This document shows positions 25,018 to 34,148 of a stretch of 64,000 nt of DNA, piece by piece. The notes under the pieces were generated by a model. It was not told where the DNA came from, did not search any database, and saw only the letters and a list, made by a program, of their open reading frames with translations. The position numbers were made by a program, and so were the translations under genes. Origin of the DNA: an uncultured Opitutia bacterium (GTDB taxonomy: Bacteria; Verrucomicrobiota; Verrucomicrobiia; Opitutales; Opitutaceae). Every line of letters starts with the position of its first letter. The first letter of the stretch is position 1. Location of the stretch: positions 186,001 through 250,000 of the forward strand of contig CAIJZY010000014.1 in assembly GCA_903825285.1 (NCBI GenBank). The letters run 5' to 3'.

Positions 25018-25968
25018 ATGCGACTCGACGATTTGCCGGTGCTGGTCACCGGAGGCAGCGGGTTTGTCGGCAGCCACCTGGCCTCCGCCTTCGCCGCGGC
25101 GGGGGCGTCGGTGCGGGCGCTCGTGCGCCGCGTGGGCGACCACCCCGAACTCGACTCGCCGCGCATCACACAGGTCGCGGGTGACTTTGTGGACCCCGCC
25201 ACGGTCCGCCACGCGGTGGCCGGACAGGCGCTGGTGATCCATGCCGCGGCCACGGCCAGCCCGGATCTGGCAGACTCGATGCGCGTGAACGTCGCCGGCA
25301 CCGCCGGACTCGCCGCGGCGGCCCGCGCCGCCGGCTGCCGGCGATTCATCCACATTTCCACGCTTTCGGTCTATGATTTCCAGACCGGCGCCACCCTCTT
25401 CGACGAGGACTCGCCGCTGCGCGTGCTCGGCGGACACTACGCGCATTCGCCGGCCGCGTCGCCCTGCTACGGCACGACGAAGGCCGAGGCGGAGCGCGCG
25501 CTCGGCGCGGAGATGGCCCGCGGGCTGCCCGCCACGATCTTCCGGCTCGCAGCGGTGTTCGGCCTGCATCCGTCCTCCTCGTGGATCACCAAGGTGCCGG
25601 CCAAGGTCCGCGACGGCCAGCTGGCGCTGCGCGGCGAGGGGTTGGACGTCCTGCCCTGGACGCACATCGACAACATCGCCCACGCCGTCGCGCTGGCCCT
25701 GGAGCAGCCCGAGTCGATCGGCCGCGCCTACAATGTCGTGGATGGTCATGTCACGTGGCGCGACTACGCGGGCGACATGCACTCCTGGTTTCCCGGCGCG
25801 CCGCCGCTGCCCGTGATCCCCGCCGCGCAGGTGAAGCCGACCGACATCTTCATCCGCCCCTGCGCAGGACGCCGCCTCCGCGACGAACTCGGCTACGCAC
25901 CGCTCCGCTCCTATGCGGAAGCCATGGCGGAAGCTGCGGCGTGGTGGCAGCGGGGCGGGCTAGCCTAA
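25018..25968 (+). CDS. NAD-dependent epimerase/dehydratase family protein (extended SDR)
   Basis: This 316-residue extended short-chain dehydrogenase has the NAD-binding motif VTGGSGFVGSHLASAF, VIHAAATASP, HISTLSVYDF and the catalytic Tyr-x-x-x-Lys in CYGTTKAEAE, then FRLAAVFGLHPSSSW and WTHIDNIAHAV. It resembles 3-beta-hydroxysteroid dehydrogenase/isomerase-type and sugar epimerase members. The exact substrate is not readable. Start 25018 (MRLDDLPVLVTGG) is chosen because the upstream extension runs into the REP-like repeat. It ends at a strong terminator shared with ppdK. Confidence 0.85.
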   Translation: MRLDDLPVLVTGGSGFVGSHLASAFAAAGASVRALVRRVGDHPELDSPRITQVAGDFVDPATVRHAVAGQALVIHAAATASPDLADSMRVNVAGTAGLAAAARAAGCRRFIHISTLSVYDFQTGATLFDEDSPLRVLGGHYAHSPAASPCYGTTKAEAERALGAEMARGLPATIFRLAAVFGLHPSSSWITKVPAKVRDGQLALRGEGLDVLPWTHIDNIAHAVALALEQPESIGRAYNVVDGHVTWRDYAGDMHSWFPGAPPLPVIPAAQVKPTDIFIRPCAGRRLRDELGYAPLRSYAEAMAEAAAWWQRGGLA

Positions 25969-25985
25969 GTCATCACCCAACAAAA

Positions 25986-26012
25986 AGCCCCGGACCATCG
26001 CGGTCCGGGGCT
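25986..26012. terminator. Bidirectional intrinsic terminator
   Basis: AGCCCCGGACC (25986-25996) pairs with GGTCCGGGGCT (26002-26012) around a 5-base loop. GAGTTTT follows on the plus strand and, on the minus strand, TTTTTG. It lies between the convergent epimerase and ppdK genes and can serve both. Confidence 0.85.
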
Positions 26013-26034
26013 GAGTTTTAGAACGGTCAGGCCG

Positions 26035-28818
26035 TCACTTCTTCGCTTCCGCGATCGCGGCCTGGGCGGCGGCGAGGCGGGCGACGGGGACGCGGTAGGG
26101 CGAGCAGGACACGTACGAGAGGCCCAGCTTGTGGCAGAACTTCACCGAGTCCGGGTCGCCGCCGTGCTCGCCGCAGATGCCGAGCTTGATGTTCGGGCGG
26201 GTCTGGCGGCCCTTCACGATGGCGATCTCCATCAGCTTGCCCACGCCGGTCTGGTCGATGCTGGCGAACGGGTTCTTCTTGAAGATCTCGGCCTCCTGGT
26301 AGGCGCCGAGGAAGGAACCGGAGTCGTCGCGGGACATGCCGAGGCAGGTCTGCGTGAGGTCGTTCGTGCCGAAGCTGAAGAACTCCGCGGTCTGCGCGAT
26401 CTCGTCGGCCGTGAGCGCGCCGCGCGGGATCTCGATCATGGTGCCGACGGCGTAGCTGAACTTCACCTTCTTCTCGGCCTGGACCTTCGCCGCGACCTCG
26501 TGGACGAGCGCGACCTGGAGATCGAGCTCCTTCTTGAAGCCGACGAGCGGGATCATGATCTCCGGCACGGCCTTCACGCCGGCGGCCTTCGCCTCGGCGG
26601 CCGCCTCGAACACGGCGCGGGCCTGCATGGCGGTGATCTCCGGGTACTTGATGCCGAGCCGGCAGCCGCGGAAGCCGAGCATGGGGTTGAACTCATGCAG
26701 CTCGTGGACGCGGTGCTCGATGCGCTCGACCGGGATGCCGAGCTTCTTCGCCAGGTCGGCCTGCTGCTCCTTCGAGTTCGGGAGGAACTCGTGCAGCGGC
26801 GGGTCGAGGAAGCGGATCGTCGCCGGGAAGCCCTTCAGGGCCTTGAAGATCCCGAGGAAGTCCTCGCGCTGGTACGGGAGGAGCTTGGCCAGCGCGGCCT
26901 CGCGGCCGGCCAGCGTGTCGGCGAGGATCATCTCGCGCATCGCGTCGATGCGGTTGCCCTCGAAGAACATGTGCTCCGTGCGGGTCAGGCCGATGCCGAT
27001 GGCGCCGAAGGCGACCGCGATGCGGGCCTGCTCGGGGGTGTCGGCGTTGGTGCGGACCGACAGGCGGGTGGCCTGCGCGCACCACTTCATGAGCTGGGTG
27101 TAGCTCTTGAACTTCTCGGTCGCCTGCGCGGCCACGTCGCCATGCACCAGGCCGGCGATGATCTCGGACGGCGCGGTCTTGATCTGGCCCGCGTACACGA
27201 TGCCGGACGTGCCGTCGATCGAGAGGTAGTCCCCCTCGGCGAAGGTCTGGCCGGAGATCGTCGCGAGCTTCTTGTCGTAGTCGATGTTGACGCCGGCGGC
27301 GCCGCAGACGCAGACCTTGCCCATCTGGCGGGCGACGAGTGCCGCGTGCGACGAGACGCCGCCGCGCGCGGTGAGGATGCCCTCGGCCGCGATCATGCCG
27401 CGGAGGTCCTCGGGGGAGGTCTCGACGCGGACGAGCAGCACCTTCTCGCCCTTTTCCGCGGCCTGGACGGCGCGGTCGGCGTTGAAGTAGATGCGGCCGG
27501 TGGCGGCGCCGGGGCCGGCGGGGAGGCCGGAGGCGATGGCCGCGGCCTTCTTCACCTCGGCGACGTCGAAGATCGGCGCGAGGAGCTGCTCGAGCTGGTC
27601 GGCCGGGTTGCGGAGCACCGCGGTCTTCCAGTCGATGAGCTTCTCCTTGACCATGTCCATGGAGAACTTGAGCGCGGCGGCGGCCGTGCGCTTGCCGTTG
27701 CGCGTCTGGAGCATGAACAGCTTGCCGTCCTGGATCGTGAACTCGACGTCCTGCACGTCCTTGAAGTGCTGCTCGAGCGTCGCGCGGACCTTGAGGAGCT
27801 GCGCGTAGGCCTCGGGGAGGTGGTTCTTGAGCTGGAGGACGGGCTCGGGCGTGCGGACGCCGGCGACGACATCCTCGCCCTGGGCGTTGATCAGGAACTC
27901 GCCGTAGAACTCGTTCGTGCCGTTGGCGGGGTTGCGGGTGAACGCGACGCCGGAGCCGGAGTTGTCACCGGTGTTGCCGAACACCATGGCCTGGACGTTG
28001 ACGGCGGTGCCCCACTCGGTGGGGATGTTGTACTTGCGGCGGTAGACGATGGCGCGGTCGTTCATCCACGAGCCGAAGACGGCGCCGGCGGCGCCGCGGA
28101 GCTGGTCCCACGGGTCGTTGGGGAACACGTGGCCGGTGCGCTCCTTGACGAGCGCCTTGAAGCGGACGACGAGCTCCTGCTGGTCGGCGGCGGTGAGCTC
28201 GGAGTCGACGATGTCCTTGTGGTACTTCTCGTGCTTGAAGTTGTGGATGACCGTCTCGAACGGCTCATGGTCCTCGTTCTCGCGCTTCTGCACGCCGAGC
28301 ACGACGTCGCCGTACATCTGGATGAAGCGGCGGTAGCAGTCCCACGCGAAGCGGGCGTTGCCCGTGGCCTTCTCGAGGGCGATGACGCTCTGGTCGTTGA
28401 GGCCGAGGTTGAGGATGGTGTCCATCATGCCTGGCATGGAGTCGCGGGCGCCGGAGCGCACGGCGACGAGGAGCGGCATGCCGTCGGTGGCGCCGAACTT
28501 CGTGCCCATGATCTTCTCCATGTTCGCGATGCCGGCCTCCATCTGGCCCTGCAGCTCCTTCGGGTAGGTCTTCTTGTGGGCGTAGAAATAGGTGCAGACC
28601 TCGGTGGTGGCCGTGAAGCCCGGGGGCACCGGGAGCCCGATGCGCGTCATCTCGGCGAGATTCGCGCCCTTGCCGCCGAGCAGCGGCTTCATCCCGCCGT
28701 GGCCGTCGGCCTTGCCGGCGCCCCACGCGTAGACGTATTTGTGCGCCTTGGCGGCGGGTTTCTTGGCGGAGGACTTCGCCTTCGCAGCGGTCTTTTTCAC
28801 TTTGGATTTAGCGGCCAT
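26035..28818 (-). CDS. ppdK: Pyruvate, phosphate dikinase
   Basis: This 927-residue enzyme interconverts pyruvate + ATP + phosphate with phosphoenolpyruvate + AMP + pyrophosphate. It has an ATP-grasp region ([50 protein letters not shown]), the phosphohistidine swivel domain ([15 protein letters not shown], about His491) and a C-terminal PEP domain ending near the active-site Cys882 in [10 protein letters not shown]. Start 28818 is chosen. It begins with an unusual lysine/alanine-rich stretch ([20 protein letters not shown]) of about 27 residues before the normal PPDK N-terminus. The gene is monocistronic and ends at the shared terminator. Confidence 0.95.
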   Translation of the reverse strand: MAAKSKVKKTAAKAKSSAKKPAAKAHKYVYAWGAGKADGHGGMKPLLGGKGANLAEMTRIGLPVPPGFTATTEVCTYFYAHKKTYPKELQGQMEAGIANMEKIMGTKFGATDGMPLLVAVRSGARDSMPGMMDTILNLGLNDQSVIALEKATGNARFAWDCYRRFIQMYGDVVLGVQKRENEDHEPFETVIHNFKHEKYHKDIVDSELTAADQQELVVRFKALVKERTGHVFPNDPWDQLRGAAGAVFGSWMNDRAIVYRRKYNIPTEWGTAVNVQAMVFGNTGDNSGSGVAFTRNPANGTNEFYGEFLINAQGEDVVAGVRTPEPVLQLKNHLPEAYAQLLKVRATLEQHFKDVQDVEFTIQDGKLFMLQTRNGKRTAAAALKFSMDMVKEKLIDWKTAVLRNPADQLEQLLAPIFDVAEVKKAAAIASGLPAGPGAATGRIYFNADRAVQAAEKGEKVLLVRVETSPEDLRGMIAAEGILTARGGVSSHAALVARQMGKVCVCGAAGVNIDYDKKLATISGQTFAEGDYLSIDGTSGIVYAGQIKTAPSEIIAGLVHGDVAAQATEKFKSYTQLMKWCAQATRLSVRTNADTPEQARIAVAFGAIGIGLTRTEHMFFEGNRIDAMREMILADTLAGREAALAKLLPYQREDFLGIFKALKGFPATIRFLDPPLHEFLPNSKEQQADLAKKLGIPVERIEHRVHELHEFNPMLGFRGCRLGIKYPEITAMQARAVFEAAAEAKAAGVKAVPEIMIPLVGFKKELDLQVALVHEVAAKVQAEKKVKFSYAVGTMIEIPRGALTADEIAQTAEFFSFGTNDLTQTCLGMSRDDSGSFLGAYQEAEIFKKNPFASIDQTGVGKLMEIAIVKGRQTRPNIKLGICGEHGGDPDSVKFCHKLGLSYVSCSPYRVPVARLAAAQAAIAEAKK

Positions 28819-28976
28819 GGATGGATGGGTTTCGGAGTTGAAAACAGAACGGGCGCGCGGACGCGCAGAAAGCCATTGGATAGAATGGCCGCCGGACCTG
28901 TCAACCGTGCAGCCTCGGACAGACCGCCCCGCACCGCCGCGCAGGGCCGCGAACATTCAGGAATGCCCAGCAAAAC

Positions 28977-29000
28977 GGCCGGCCCCGGGGAGGGCCGGCC
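28977..29000 (-). terminator. Intrinsic terminator after the small membrane-protein gene
   Basis: On the minus strand GGCCGGCCC, a 6-base loop and GGGCCGGCC form a 9-bp stem (arms 28992-29000 and 28977-28985), followed by GTTTTGC. It lies 34 bases after the stop at 29034 and upstream of ppdK, insulating the two. Confidence 0.7.
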
Positions 29001-29033
29001 GATAAGTTGGGCCGATGAGGGTGGTCCGGACGC

Positions 29034-29309
29034 TTATTTCTTCGCCGCGGCGCGCTGCGCGCGGAACACCACGCGAAACATCTGTAGTGCCAGCCAGAAG
29101 ACACCGGTCAGGCAGGAGGTCGCCAGCGCGCCCCACAGGTTGATCATGCGCGGGTCGGAGGACGGCACATGCGGCTTCAGGATGCCGAACATGAACGCAA
29201 AAAAGGCGACCACGAGCACCAGGTCGACGACCAGGCTGACGGGAGTGACGTGCTTTTCTTCGGACGGAACCATGACTTTAGGGAGAGCAGGAACAGGGCG
29301 GTTGTCCAT
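29034..29309 (-). CDS. Small two-TM membrane protein of unknown function
   Basis: From ATG 29309 the protein has 91 residues. There is a short soluble start (MDNRPVPALPKVMVPSEEK), then TM1 (VVDLVLVVAFFAFMFGIL), a short loop with PHVPSSDPRM, TM2 (LWGALATSCLTGVFWLALQ) and a basic tail (FRAQRAAAKK). No family is recognised. It is on the same strand as, and downstream of, the aminopeptidase gene, separated by a family C repeat, and has its own terminator. A longer frame from 29363 is encoded by the repeat and unlikely. Confidence 0.65.
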   Translation of the reverse strand: MDNRPVPALPKVMVPSEEKHVTPVSLVVDLVLVVAFFAFMFGILKPHVPSSDPRMINLWGALATSCLTGVFWLALQMFRVVFRAQRAAAKK

Positions 29310-29349
29310 GGAAAAACTAGGCGGCGGCTGGTTGGCGGTGGGGGAATGG

Positions 29350-29389
29350 CGAACGCCGAACATCGGACGCCCAACGCCGGACGCCGAAG
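29350..29389. repeat. Single arm of GACGCCGAAC repeat (family C copy 2)
   Basis: Forty bases of reiterated CGAACGCCGAACATCGGACG- and CCGGACGCCGAAGG-type words precede the aminopeptidase stop at 29391. Only one orientation is present here, unlike the paired copies at 22841 and 38701. As at 22882, it is followed within 10 bases by TTCTAG. Confidence 0.7.
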
Positions 29390-29390
29390 G

Positions 29391-30671
29391 CTATTCTAGC
29401 TTCTTCGGGATGGCGGCGGTGAGGTTTTCGGGGGCACCCGCGGTCACCACGACGTTGTCCTCGATGCGGACGCCGCCGATGTGGAGGTGCTGGTCGGCGA
29501 GCTCCCAATTCACGCACGCCTTGTAGCGCTCGCGGCGGACCGGGTCCTGGAGCAGCGCCGGAATGAAATACAGCCCGGGCTCGACCGTGACCACATACCC
29601 CGCCGCGAGTGGCAGGTCCATGCGCAGCGTGGCGAGGCTCTCGCGCGTGGACTTGGCGCGCCAGGGGAACAGCCCGCTGCCATCGCGCACACCCAAGCCG
29701 ACCATGTGGCCGAGGCCGTGGGGGAAAAACAGCGTGTGCGCGTCCTGCTCCACGAGCGCCTCGGGCGTCCCGCGCATCACGCCCATGTGGACGAGCCCGC
29801 CGACGAGATCCACCGCCGCCGCAAGATGCACCTCGCGCCACTCCGCGCCCACCACGCAGCGCGCGATCGCCCGCTCCTCCGCGTGCAGCACCGCCTGGTA
29901 GAGGTCGCGCTGGAACGCCGAGGGCCGGCCGACGACATAGGTGCGCGTGACATCTGTCATGTAGCGGTCGATCTCCGCGCCGGCATCCACGAGCACGAAC
30001 TCGCCCTCGCGGGCTGCCCGCGCGGTGGGGGAGAAGTGCAGCACGGCCGCGTTGGGTCCCGAGCCGACGATTGTGTCGTAGCCGGGACGCGTCGCACCGT
30101 GCCGGAAAAACTCGGCCTCAAGCTCGATCTGGAGCGCCCGCTCGGTGACGCCCGGCTTCAGCCCGGCGTGCAGCCGGGCAAAGCCGGCCGCCGTGGCCAC
30201 CGCCGTGCGGCGGAGCAGCGCGAGCTCGCCCTCGTCCTTCGGGCGGCGGGCGTGCTGGAACAGGACATGGGTGCGGAACACCTGGCCGGCGTCGGGACGC
30301 ACGCCGCGCAGGGGCGAGCCGAGCGTCGCGACGGGACGGCCGCGGCGCTGCGACAGCCAGGCCTCCAGCCCGGCGACGGACCGGCCGGGCGGCTGTTCGC
30401 GTCCCTCCCAGATCTTCTCGGCCTCGGTCACGTCGGGCACGAACGACACCCAACCGTCACGGTCGCCGTCCTTCGGGTCGAAGGCCACGACGCCGCCGGG
30501 GGCGTCCAGTCCCGCGAGGTAGTAATAGTCCGCGTGGGCCCGGAAGGGGTAGGTCTGGTCGGAGCGTTCGGGCAGTCGCACGCGCTCGCCGGCACCGACG
30601 AGCAGGATGGCGGAGTCGAGGTGGAGGGCTTCCGCGACGCGGGCGCGGCGGTCGGCGAGGGTGGTGGGCAT
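29391..30671 (-). CDS. pepP: Xaa-Pro aminopeptidase (M24 family)
   Basis: This 426-residue peptidase has an N-terminal aminopeptidase P domain (LPERSDQTYPFRAHADYYYL, ending in the linker SQRRGRP) and a pita-bread catalytic domain. The five dinuclear metal ligands are readable: Asp in LVDAGAEID and Asp in YMTDVTRTY, His in HGLGHMVGLGVRD, Glu in VTVEPGLYF and Glu in GGVRIEDNVVV. It removes N-terminal residues next to proline. Start 30671 (MPTTLADRR) is chosen; the upstream extension to 30872 looks like leader. Confidence 0.92.
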   Translation of the reverse strand: MPTTLADRRARVAEALHLDSAILLVGAGERVRLPERSDQTYPFRAHADYYYLAGLDAPGGVVAFDPKDGDRDGWVSFVPDVTEAEKIWEGREQPPGRSVAGLEAWLSQRRGRPVATLGSPLRGVRPDAGQVFRTHVLFQHARRPKDEGELALLRRTAVATAAGFARLHAGLKPGVTERALQIELEAEFFRHGATRPGYDTIVGSGPNAAVLHFSPTARAAREGEFVLVDAGAEIDRYMTDVTRTYVVGRPSAFQRDLYQAVLHAEERAIARCVVGAEWREVHLAAAVDLVGGLVHMGVMRGTPEALVEQDAHTLFFPHGLGHMVGLGVRDGSGLFPWRAKSTRESLATLRMDLPLAAGYVVTVEPGLYFIPALLQDPVRRERYKACVNWELADQHLHIGGVRIEDNVVVTAGAPENLTAAIPKKLE

Positions 30672-30963
30672 GGTGGGGATGGGCGGAAGGTGGACGCGGT
30701 CGGCGGCGCAGGCAAAAGCGAAAACGCCCAGCGCGGGCGCCCCGGCCGCGGCTGAATTTTCTTTCCGGCGCGTGCGAAACTCCAACTCCGTTCTTGGCGG
30801 CGCGGGAGCGTTGGGGCCATTGTGCGGTTCACTGCTTTCGCCCCGGGGTGACTCCTCCCCGCCATGACCCACCCAACCCCCCGCCTTCCGCAGCGCCCGC
30901 CCGGCCGCCGGGCCGCGGCGCGTCCACTCCGGACCGCGGCGAGTTGAGTCTCACGCTTTCTCC

Positions 30964-32037
30964 ATGAAAAAAATCCGCCTTGGTTTCATCGGCACCGGCA
31001 ACATGGGCCAGATGGCGCACCTGCGCAATTATCTGACCCTGCCCGACTGCGAGGTCGTGGCCCTCGCGGAGCTGCGGCCGCAGCTCGCGGCGATGGTCGC
31101 GCAGCGGTTCGGCATCCCGGAGGTCTATCACGACCACCACGAGCTGCTGGCGAAGGCCCAGGTGGACGCCTACGTGATGATCCAGCCGTTCTGGATCCAC
31201 GGCGGCCTGCTGCCGGCGGTGCTCGCGAAGGGCAAGCCGGTGATGATCGAGAAGCCGCTGGCCCACAGCGTGGAGATCGCCGAGCAGATGGCGCAGCTCT
31301 CCGCCAAGCACCACGCGCCGATCTACGTCGCCTACCACAAGCGCAGCGACCTCGCCTCGGTCGCGGCCGCGGAGAAGATCCGCGAGTGGAAGGCCTCGGG
31401 CCAGTTCGGCGCGCTGCGCTACGTGCGGGTGACGATGCCGCCGGGCAAGTGGGACGCCGAGGGCTTCGCGAGCCGGCTCACGACCGACGAGAAGTATCCC
31501 GACATCCAGAACGACCCGCCGCCGGCCGGCTTCGACAAGGAGGGCGCGTACCAGAATTTCCTCCTGGTCAATTTCTACATCCACCAGATCAACCTCCTCC
31601 GCTACCTGCTGGGCGAGGACTACGCGCTCACCGCGGCCGACGCCAACGGCCAGTACCTCGGCGTCCGCTCCACCAGCGGCGTGTCGGGCATCCTGGAGAT
31701 GGCCCCGTACCACACCACGCTCGACTGGCAGGAGTCGGCCCTCGTCGGCTTCGACAAGGGCTACCTGAAGCTCGACCTCCCCGCGCCGATGGTGCTCGAC
31801 CGTCCCGGCCAGCTCACCGTGTTCGAGGACCTCGGCGGCACCGAGACGCCGAAGGCGATCACGCCGGTGCTCGCCCCGTGGCACGCGATGCGCTCGCAGG
31901 CGGCGAACTTCCTCAAGGCCGTCGCCGGCGAGGCGACGCCGCTCTGCACCGCAGCCGACGCGGCCAAAGACCTCGCGATCGCCCGCGATTTCCTCCAGCT
32001 CCAGCTCAAGGCCGGTGGCATCAAGCTGAGCTTTTGA
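30964..32037 (+). CDS. Gfo/Idh/MocA family oxidoreductase
   Basis: This 357-residue NAD(P)-dependent dehydrogenase has the Rossmann start RLGFIGTGNMGQMAHLRNY, the conserved EKPLAHSVEIAEQM segment (Lys of EKP), AYHKRS, and a C-terminal beta-sheet domain with FLLVNFYIHQINLLRYLLG. Members oxidise sugars, inositols or sugar acids. It heads a plus-strand cluster with two sugar isomerase/epimerase-like genes, a typical catabolic arrangement for inositol-like or keto-sugar substrates. The intergenic region before it (30672-30963) holds no obvious operator. Confidence 0.88.
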   Translation: MKKIRLGFIGTGNMGQMAHLRNYLTLPDCEVVALAELRPQLAAMVAQRFGIPEVYHDHHELLAKAQVDAYVMIQPFWIHGGLLPAVLAKGKPVMIEKPLAHSVEIAEQMAQLSAKHHAPIYVAYHKRSDLASVAAAEKIREWKASGQFGALRYVRVTMPPGKWDAEGFASRLTTDEKYPDIQNDPPPAGFDKEGAYQNFLLVNFYIHQINLLRYLLGEDYALTAADANGQYLGVRSTSGVSGILEMAPYHTTLDWQESALVGFDKGYLKLDLPAPMVLDRPGQLTVFEDLGGTETPKAITPVLAPWHAMRSQAANFLKAVAGEATPLCTAADAAKDLAIARDFLQLQLKAGGIKLSF

Positions 32038-32185
32038 CGCACCAAATTAACTCCCACCTCGTCCCCGCGTCATCCCGAGCATTGTCGAGGGATCGCGCCA
32101 GCGGGGCGAGGGCGCCCCGACTCCATCCTGCCTCCGACCTGCCTTACCCCTTACGCTCCTACGCCCATACGCGCTTATTCTCCCC

Positions 32186-33028
32186 ATGAATATCAACCGT
32201 CTCGGTCTCAACACCGTCTCCCTCAAGTTCACGAATCTCGAGGAAGTCGCCGCCGGCTGCGCCGCGGCCGGCTTTCGCACCATTGAGTGCCCGCTCGACC
32301 AGATCCGCGGGGAGCTGAAGAAGGGCCTGACCCCCGCGCAGGCCCGCGCCATCGTCGAGGGCCACCAGCTCCGCGTCACCGGCGGCTTCAACCAGAACCT
32401 GATCGGCCTCGGCACCCCGGCCGAGATCGCCACGAGCCACGACCAGCACGTGCAGAACGCCGAGCTGATCGCGGCCCTCGGCGGCACGACCATGGTGGTC
32501 GGCACCGACTACATCAACTGGCCCGGCGAGAAGGACGTGCCCGATGTCATGGGCAAGATGGCCGCCTCCGCCCGCGCGGTGGCCGACCGGATCCGCCCGC
32601 TCGGCGTCACGCTCGCGATCGAGTTCAACTGGGGCATGGTCAAGACCCTCCTCGCCACCGTCGAGATCGCCCAGCGCTCCGGCGCCGCGAACGTCGGCGT
32701 GCTCTTCGACCCGGCGCATTTCCACTCCACGCCGACGAAGACCGAGCACATCACGGCCGACACGATCGGCTGGATCAAGCACGTGCACGTGGACAACATG
32801 CCGGCGACGCCGGCCGAGACCACCGACTGCAACACGGCGCGCGTGCTGCCCGGCGACCCGCGCGGCTGCTACGACCTCGTGGAGCTGTTCGGCCGGTTCG
32901 AGCGCCTCGGCTACCGCGGCAACTACGCGATCGAGATGTTCAACGCCGAGTTGTGGGCGCTGCCGCCGGCCGAGGCCGCGAAGCGCATGTTCGACGCGAT
33001 GCAGAAGGTCTTTTCGAAACTCCCATGA
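32186..33028 (+). CDS. Sugar phosphate isomerase/epimerase (TIM barrel, AP endonuclease 2 superfamily)
   Basis: This 280-residue protein begins MNINRLGLNTVSLKFTNLEE. It has metal-site segments typical of IolE/hydroxypyruvate-isomerase-like barrels: LAIEFNWGMVK (Glu), VGVLFDPAHFHSTP (Asp-x-x-His), IKHVHVDNMP (His) and NYAIEMFN (Glu). The exact sugar is unknown. It overlaps the next barrel gene by 4 bases and follows the Gfo/Idh/MocA gene, from which it is separated by 148 bases of low-complexity repeat (TACGC words). Confidence 0.86.
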   Translation: MNINRLGLNTVSLKFTNLEEVAAGCAAAGFRTIECPLDQIRGELKKGLTPAQARAIVEGHQLRVTGGFNQNLIGLGTPAEIATSHDQHVQNAELIAALGGTTMVVGTDYINWPGEKDVPDVMGKMAASARAVADRIRPLGVTLAIEFNWGMVKTLLATVEIAQRSGAANVGVLFDPAHFHSTPTKTEHITADTIGWIKHVHVDNMPATPAETTDCNTARVLPGDPRGCYDLVELFGRFERLGYRGNYAIEMFNAELWALPPAEAAKRMFDAMQKVFSKLP

Positions 33029-33912
33029 GCACCCCCGCCCGTACCCGCACCGGTGGATTTCCCATCGGCCTCCGCCTCACCGGCGAATTTGCCAAGGCCC
33101 CCGTCGCCGACACCGCGACCTGGGCCGCGGCCCACGGCTTCGGCTGCGTCGACATCTGGGCCAGCCACCTCGCCGCCGTGCCCGCCTGGCGCGCGGGCGG
33201 CCTGGCCGTCGGCACGATGGACCTCTTTGGCCCGGAGTGGACCGGCATGCTGTCCGCCGACGCCGGCCGCCGCCGCGCGACGGCCGCGCTCGGCGTGCAG
33301 AACATCCGCGCCGCCGCCGCGGCCGGGGTGAAGCTGTTCTTCATCGTGATGCTGGCCGAGGACGAGAAGCTGCCGCGCAAGGAGACGTTCGGCTACATGG
33401 TCGAGACCTACGGCGCGCTCCGCGACGTGCTCGCGGCCACCGGCACCAAGCTCTCGATCGAGGGCTGGCCGGGCTGCAACGCCCAGTGCTGCAATCCCGA
33501 GTCGTACCGCGCGTTCCTCAAGGAGATGAACTCCCCGCAGTACGGCATCAACTTCGACCCCTCGCACCTGATCCGCATGGGCATCGACCCGCTGCGGTTC
33601 GTCAACGAGTTCGCGCCGCACGTCGTGCACGTGCACGGCAAGGACACGTTCATCGACCCGGAGCGCCTCTACAACATCGGCACCGAGCAGGCGGGCGTGT
33701 TCGCCGAGGGCCTGCCGTGGGGCGGCTACTTCTGGCGCTACACGATTCCCGGCGCCGGCCAGGCGCCGTGGACGAAGCTGCTCACGACGCTGCAGTCCGC
33801 CGGCTTCCGCGGCCATGTGTCCATCGAGCTCGAGGACGTGAACTACAACGGCACCCTCGAGGGCGAGCGCCGCGGATTCATCGCCTCGCGGGACTTCCTG
33901 AAGTCGGTGTAG
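33025..33912 (+). CDS. Sugar phosphate isomerase/epimerase (second TIM barrel)
   Basis: This 295-residue paralogue-like barrel has KLSIEGWPGCN (Glu), YGINFDPSHLIRMGIDP (Asp/His), HVVHVHGKDTF (His) and HVSIELEDVNYNG (Glu), the usual divalent-metal set of the family. It is translationally coupled (ATGA) to the preceding isomerase. The two have limited similarity, so they probably carry out different steps of one pathway with the upstream dehydrogenase. A hairpin 48 bases downstream likely ends the transcript. Confidence 0.86.
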   Translation: MSTPARTRTGGFPIGLRLTGEFAKAPVADTATWAAAHGFGCVDIWASHLAAVPAWRAGGLAVGTMDLFGPEWTGMLSADAGRRRATAALGVQNIRAAAAAGVKLFFIVMLAEDEKLPRKETFGYMVETYGALRDVLAATGTKLSIEGWPGCNAQCCNPESYRAFLKEMNSPQYGINFDPSHLIRMGIDPLRFVNEFAPHVVHVHGKDTFIDPERLYNIGTEQAGVFAEGLPWGGYFWRYTIPGAGQAPWTKLLTTLQSAGFRGHVSIELEDVNYNGTLEGERRGFIASRDFLKSV

Positions 33913-33920
33913 ACTGGGCC

Positions 33921-33959
33921 AGTTGAGGCGAGTTGAAAGGTCAGGGTTGAAAGTTGAAC
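33921..33959. repeat. GTTGAAA word array (family B copy 2)
   Basis: Repeats of GTTGA(A/G)(A/G)G words (AGTTGAGGCG, AGTTGAAAGG, GGTTGAAAGTTGAAC) start 8 bases after the isomerase stop. The same words as at 5879 occur here without a clear inverted partner. Confidence 0.65.
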
Positions 33960-33960
33960 A

Positions 33961-33990
33961 CTGGGTGCCCGGCCGTTCACCGGCACCCAG
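33961..33990 (+). terminator. Hairpin after the isomerase operon
   Basis: CTGGGTGCC (33961-33969) pairs with GGCACCCAG (33982-33990), extendable inward by a GG/CC pair with one bulge. There is no U-run. It lies between a GTTGAAA array and a single REP-like arm. Confidence 0.5.
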
Positions 33991-33993
33991 CCA

Positions 33994-34019
33994 TGTAGGG
34001 CGGGGTCGCCGACCCCGCC
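33994..34019. repeat. REP-like element, family A copy 3 (single arm)
   Basis: The same 26-base sequence as at 24833-24858, starting TGTAGGGCGGGGTCGC, but without a reverse-complement partner nearby. The internal GGCGGGGTC/GACCCCGCC palindrome can still fold alone. Confidence 0.8.
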
Positions 34020-34032
34020 ACGCTCGCTCCCC

Positions 34033-34104
34033 TTGAACGTTGAGCGTTGAATGTTGAGCGCCTGCCCTCCGAAGCCGTGGCGAAGGAGGGTTGAGCGTTC
34101 GCCC
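34033..34104. repeat. GTTGAGCG/GTTGAATG word array (family G)
   Basis: TTGAACGTTGAGCGTTGAAT and following GTTGAGCG units (34033-34060), with a further TTGAGCGTTCGCCC at 34091-34104, flank a CCTCCGAAGCCGTGG stem-like sequence. The array precedes the GTG start of the TPR-like gene at 34149. Confidence 0.6.
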
Positions 34105-34148
34105 GCCTCCGTGCTTGTCGCCCATCCTCATTCCTTCACGCTCCGACC

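Noticed and set aside
28998-29005. GCCGATAA near 29 kb as a sigma-28 -10
   Set aside because: It is part of the terminator stem flank, has no -35, and no plus-strand gene follows.
26131-29526. A 1131-residue open frame on the plus strand opposite ppdK
   Set aside because: It is antisense to a clear PPDK gene, its composition is Glu/Val/Leu/Arg/Gly-biased as expected from reverse-complemented high-GC codons, and it contains no recognisable domain.
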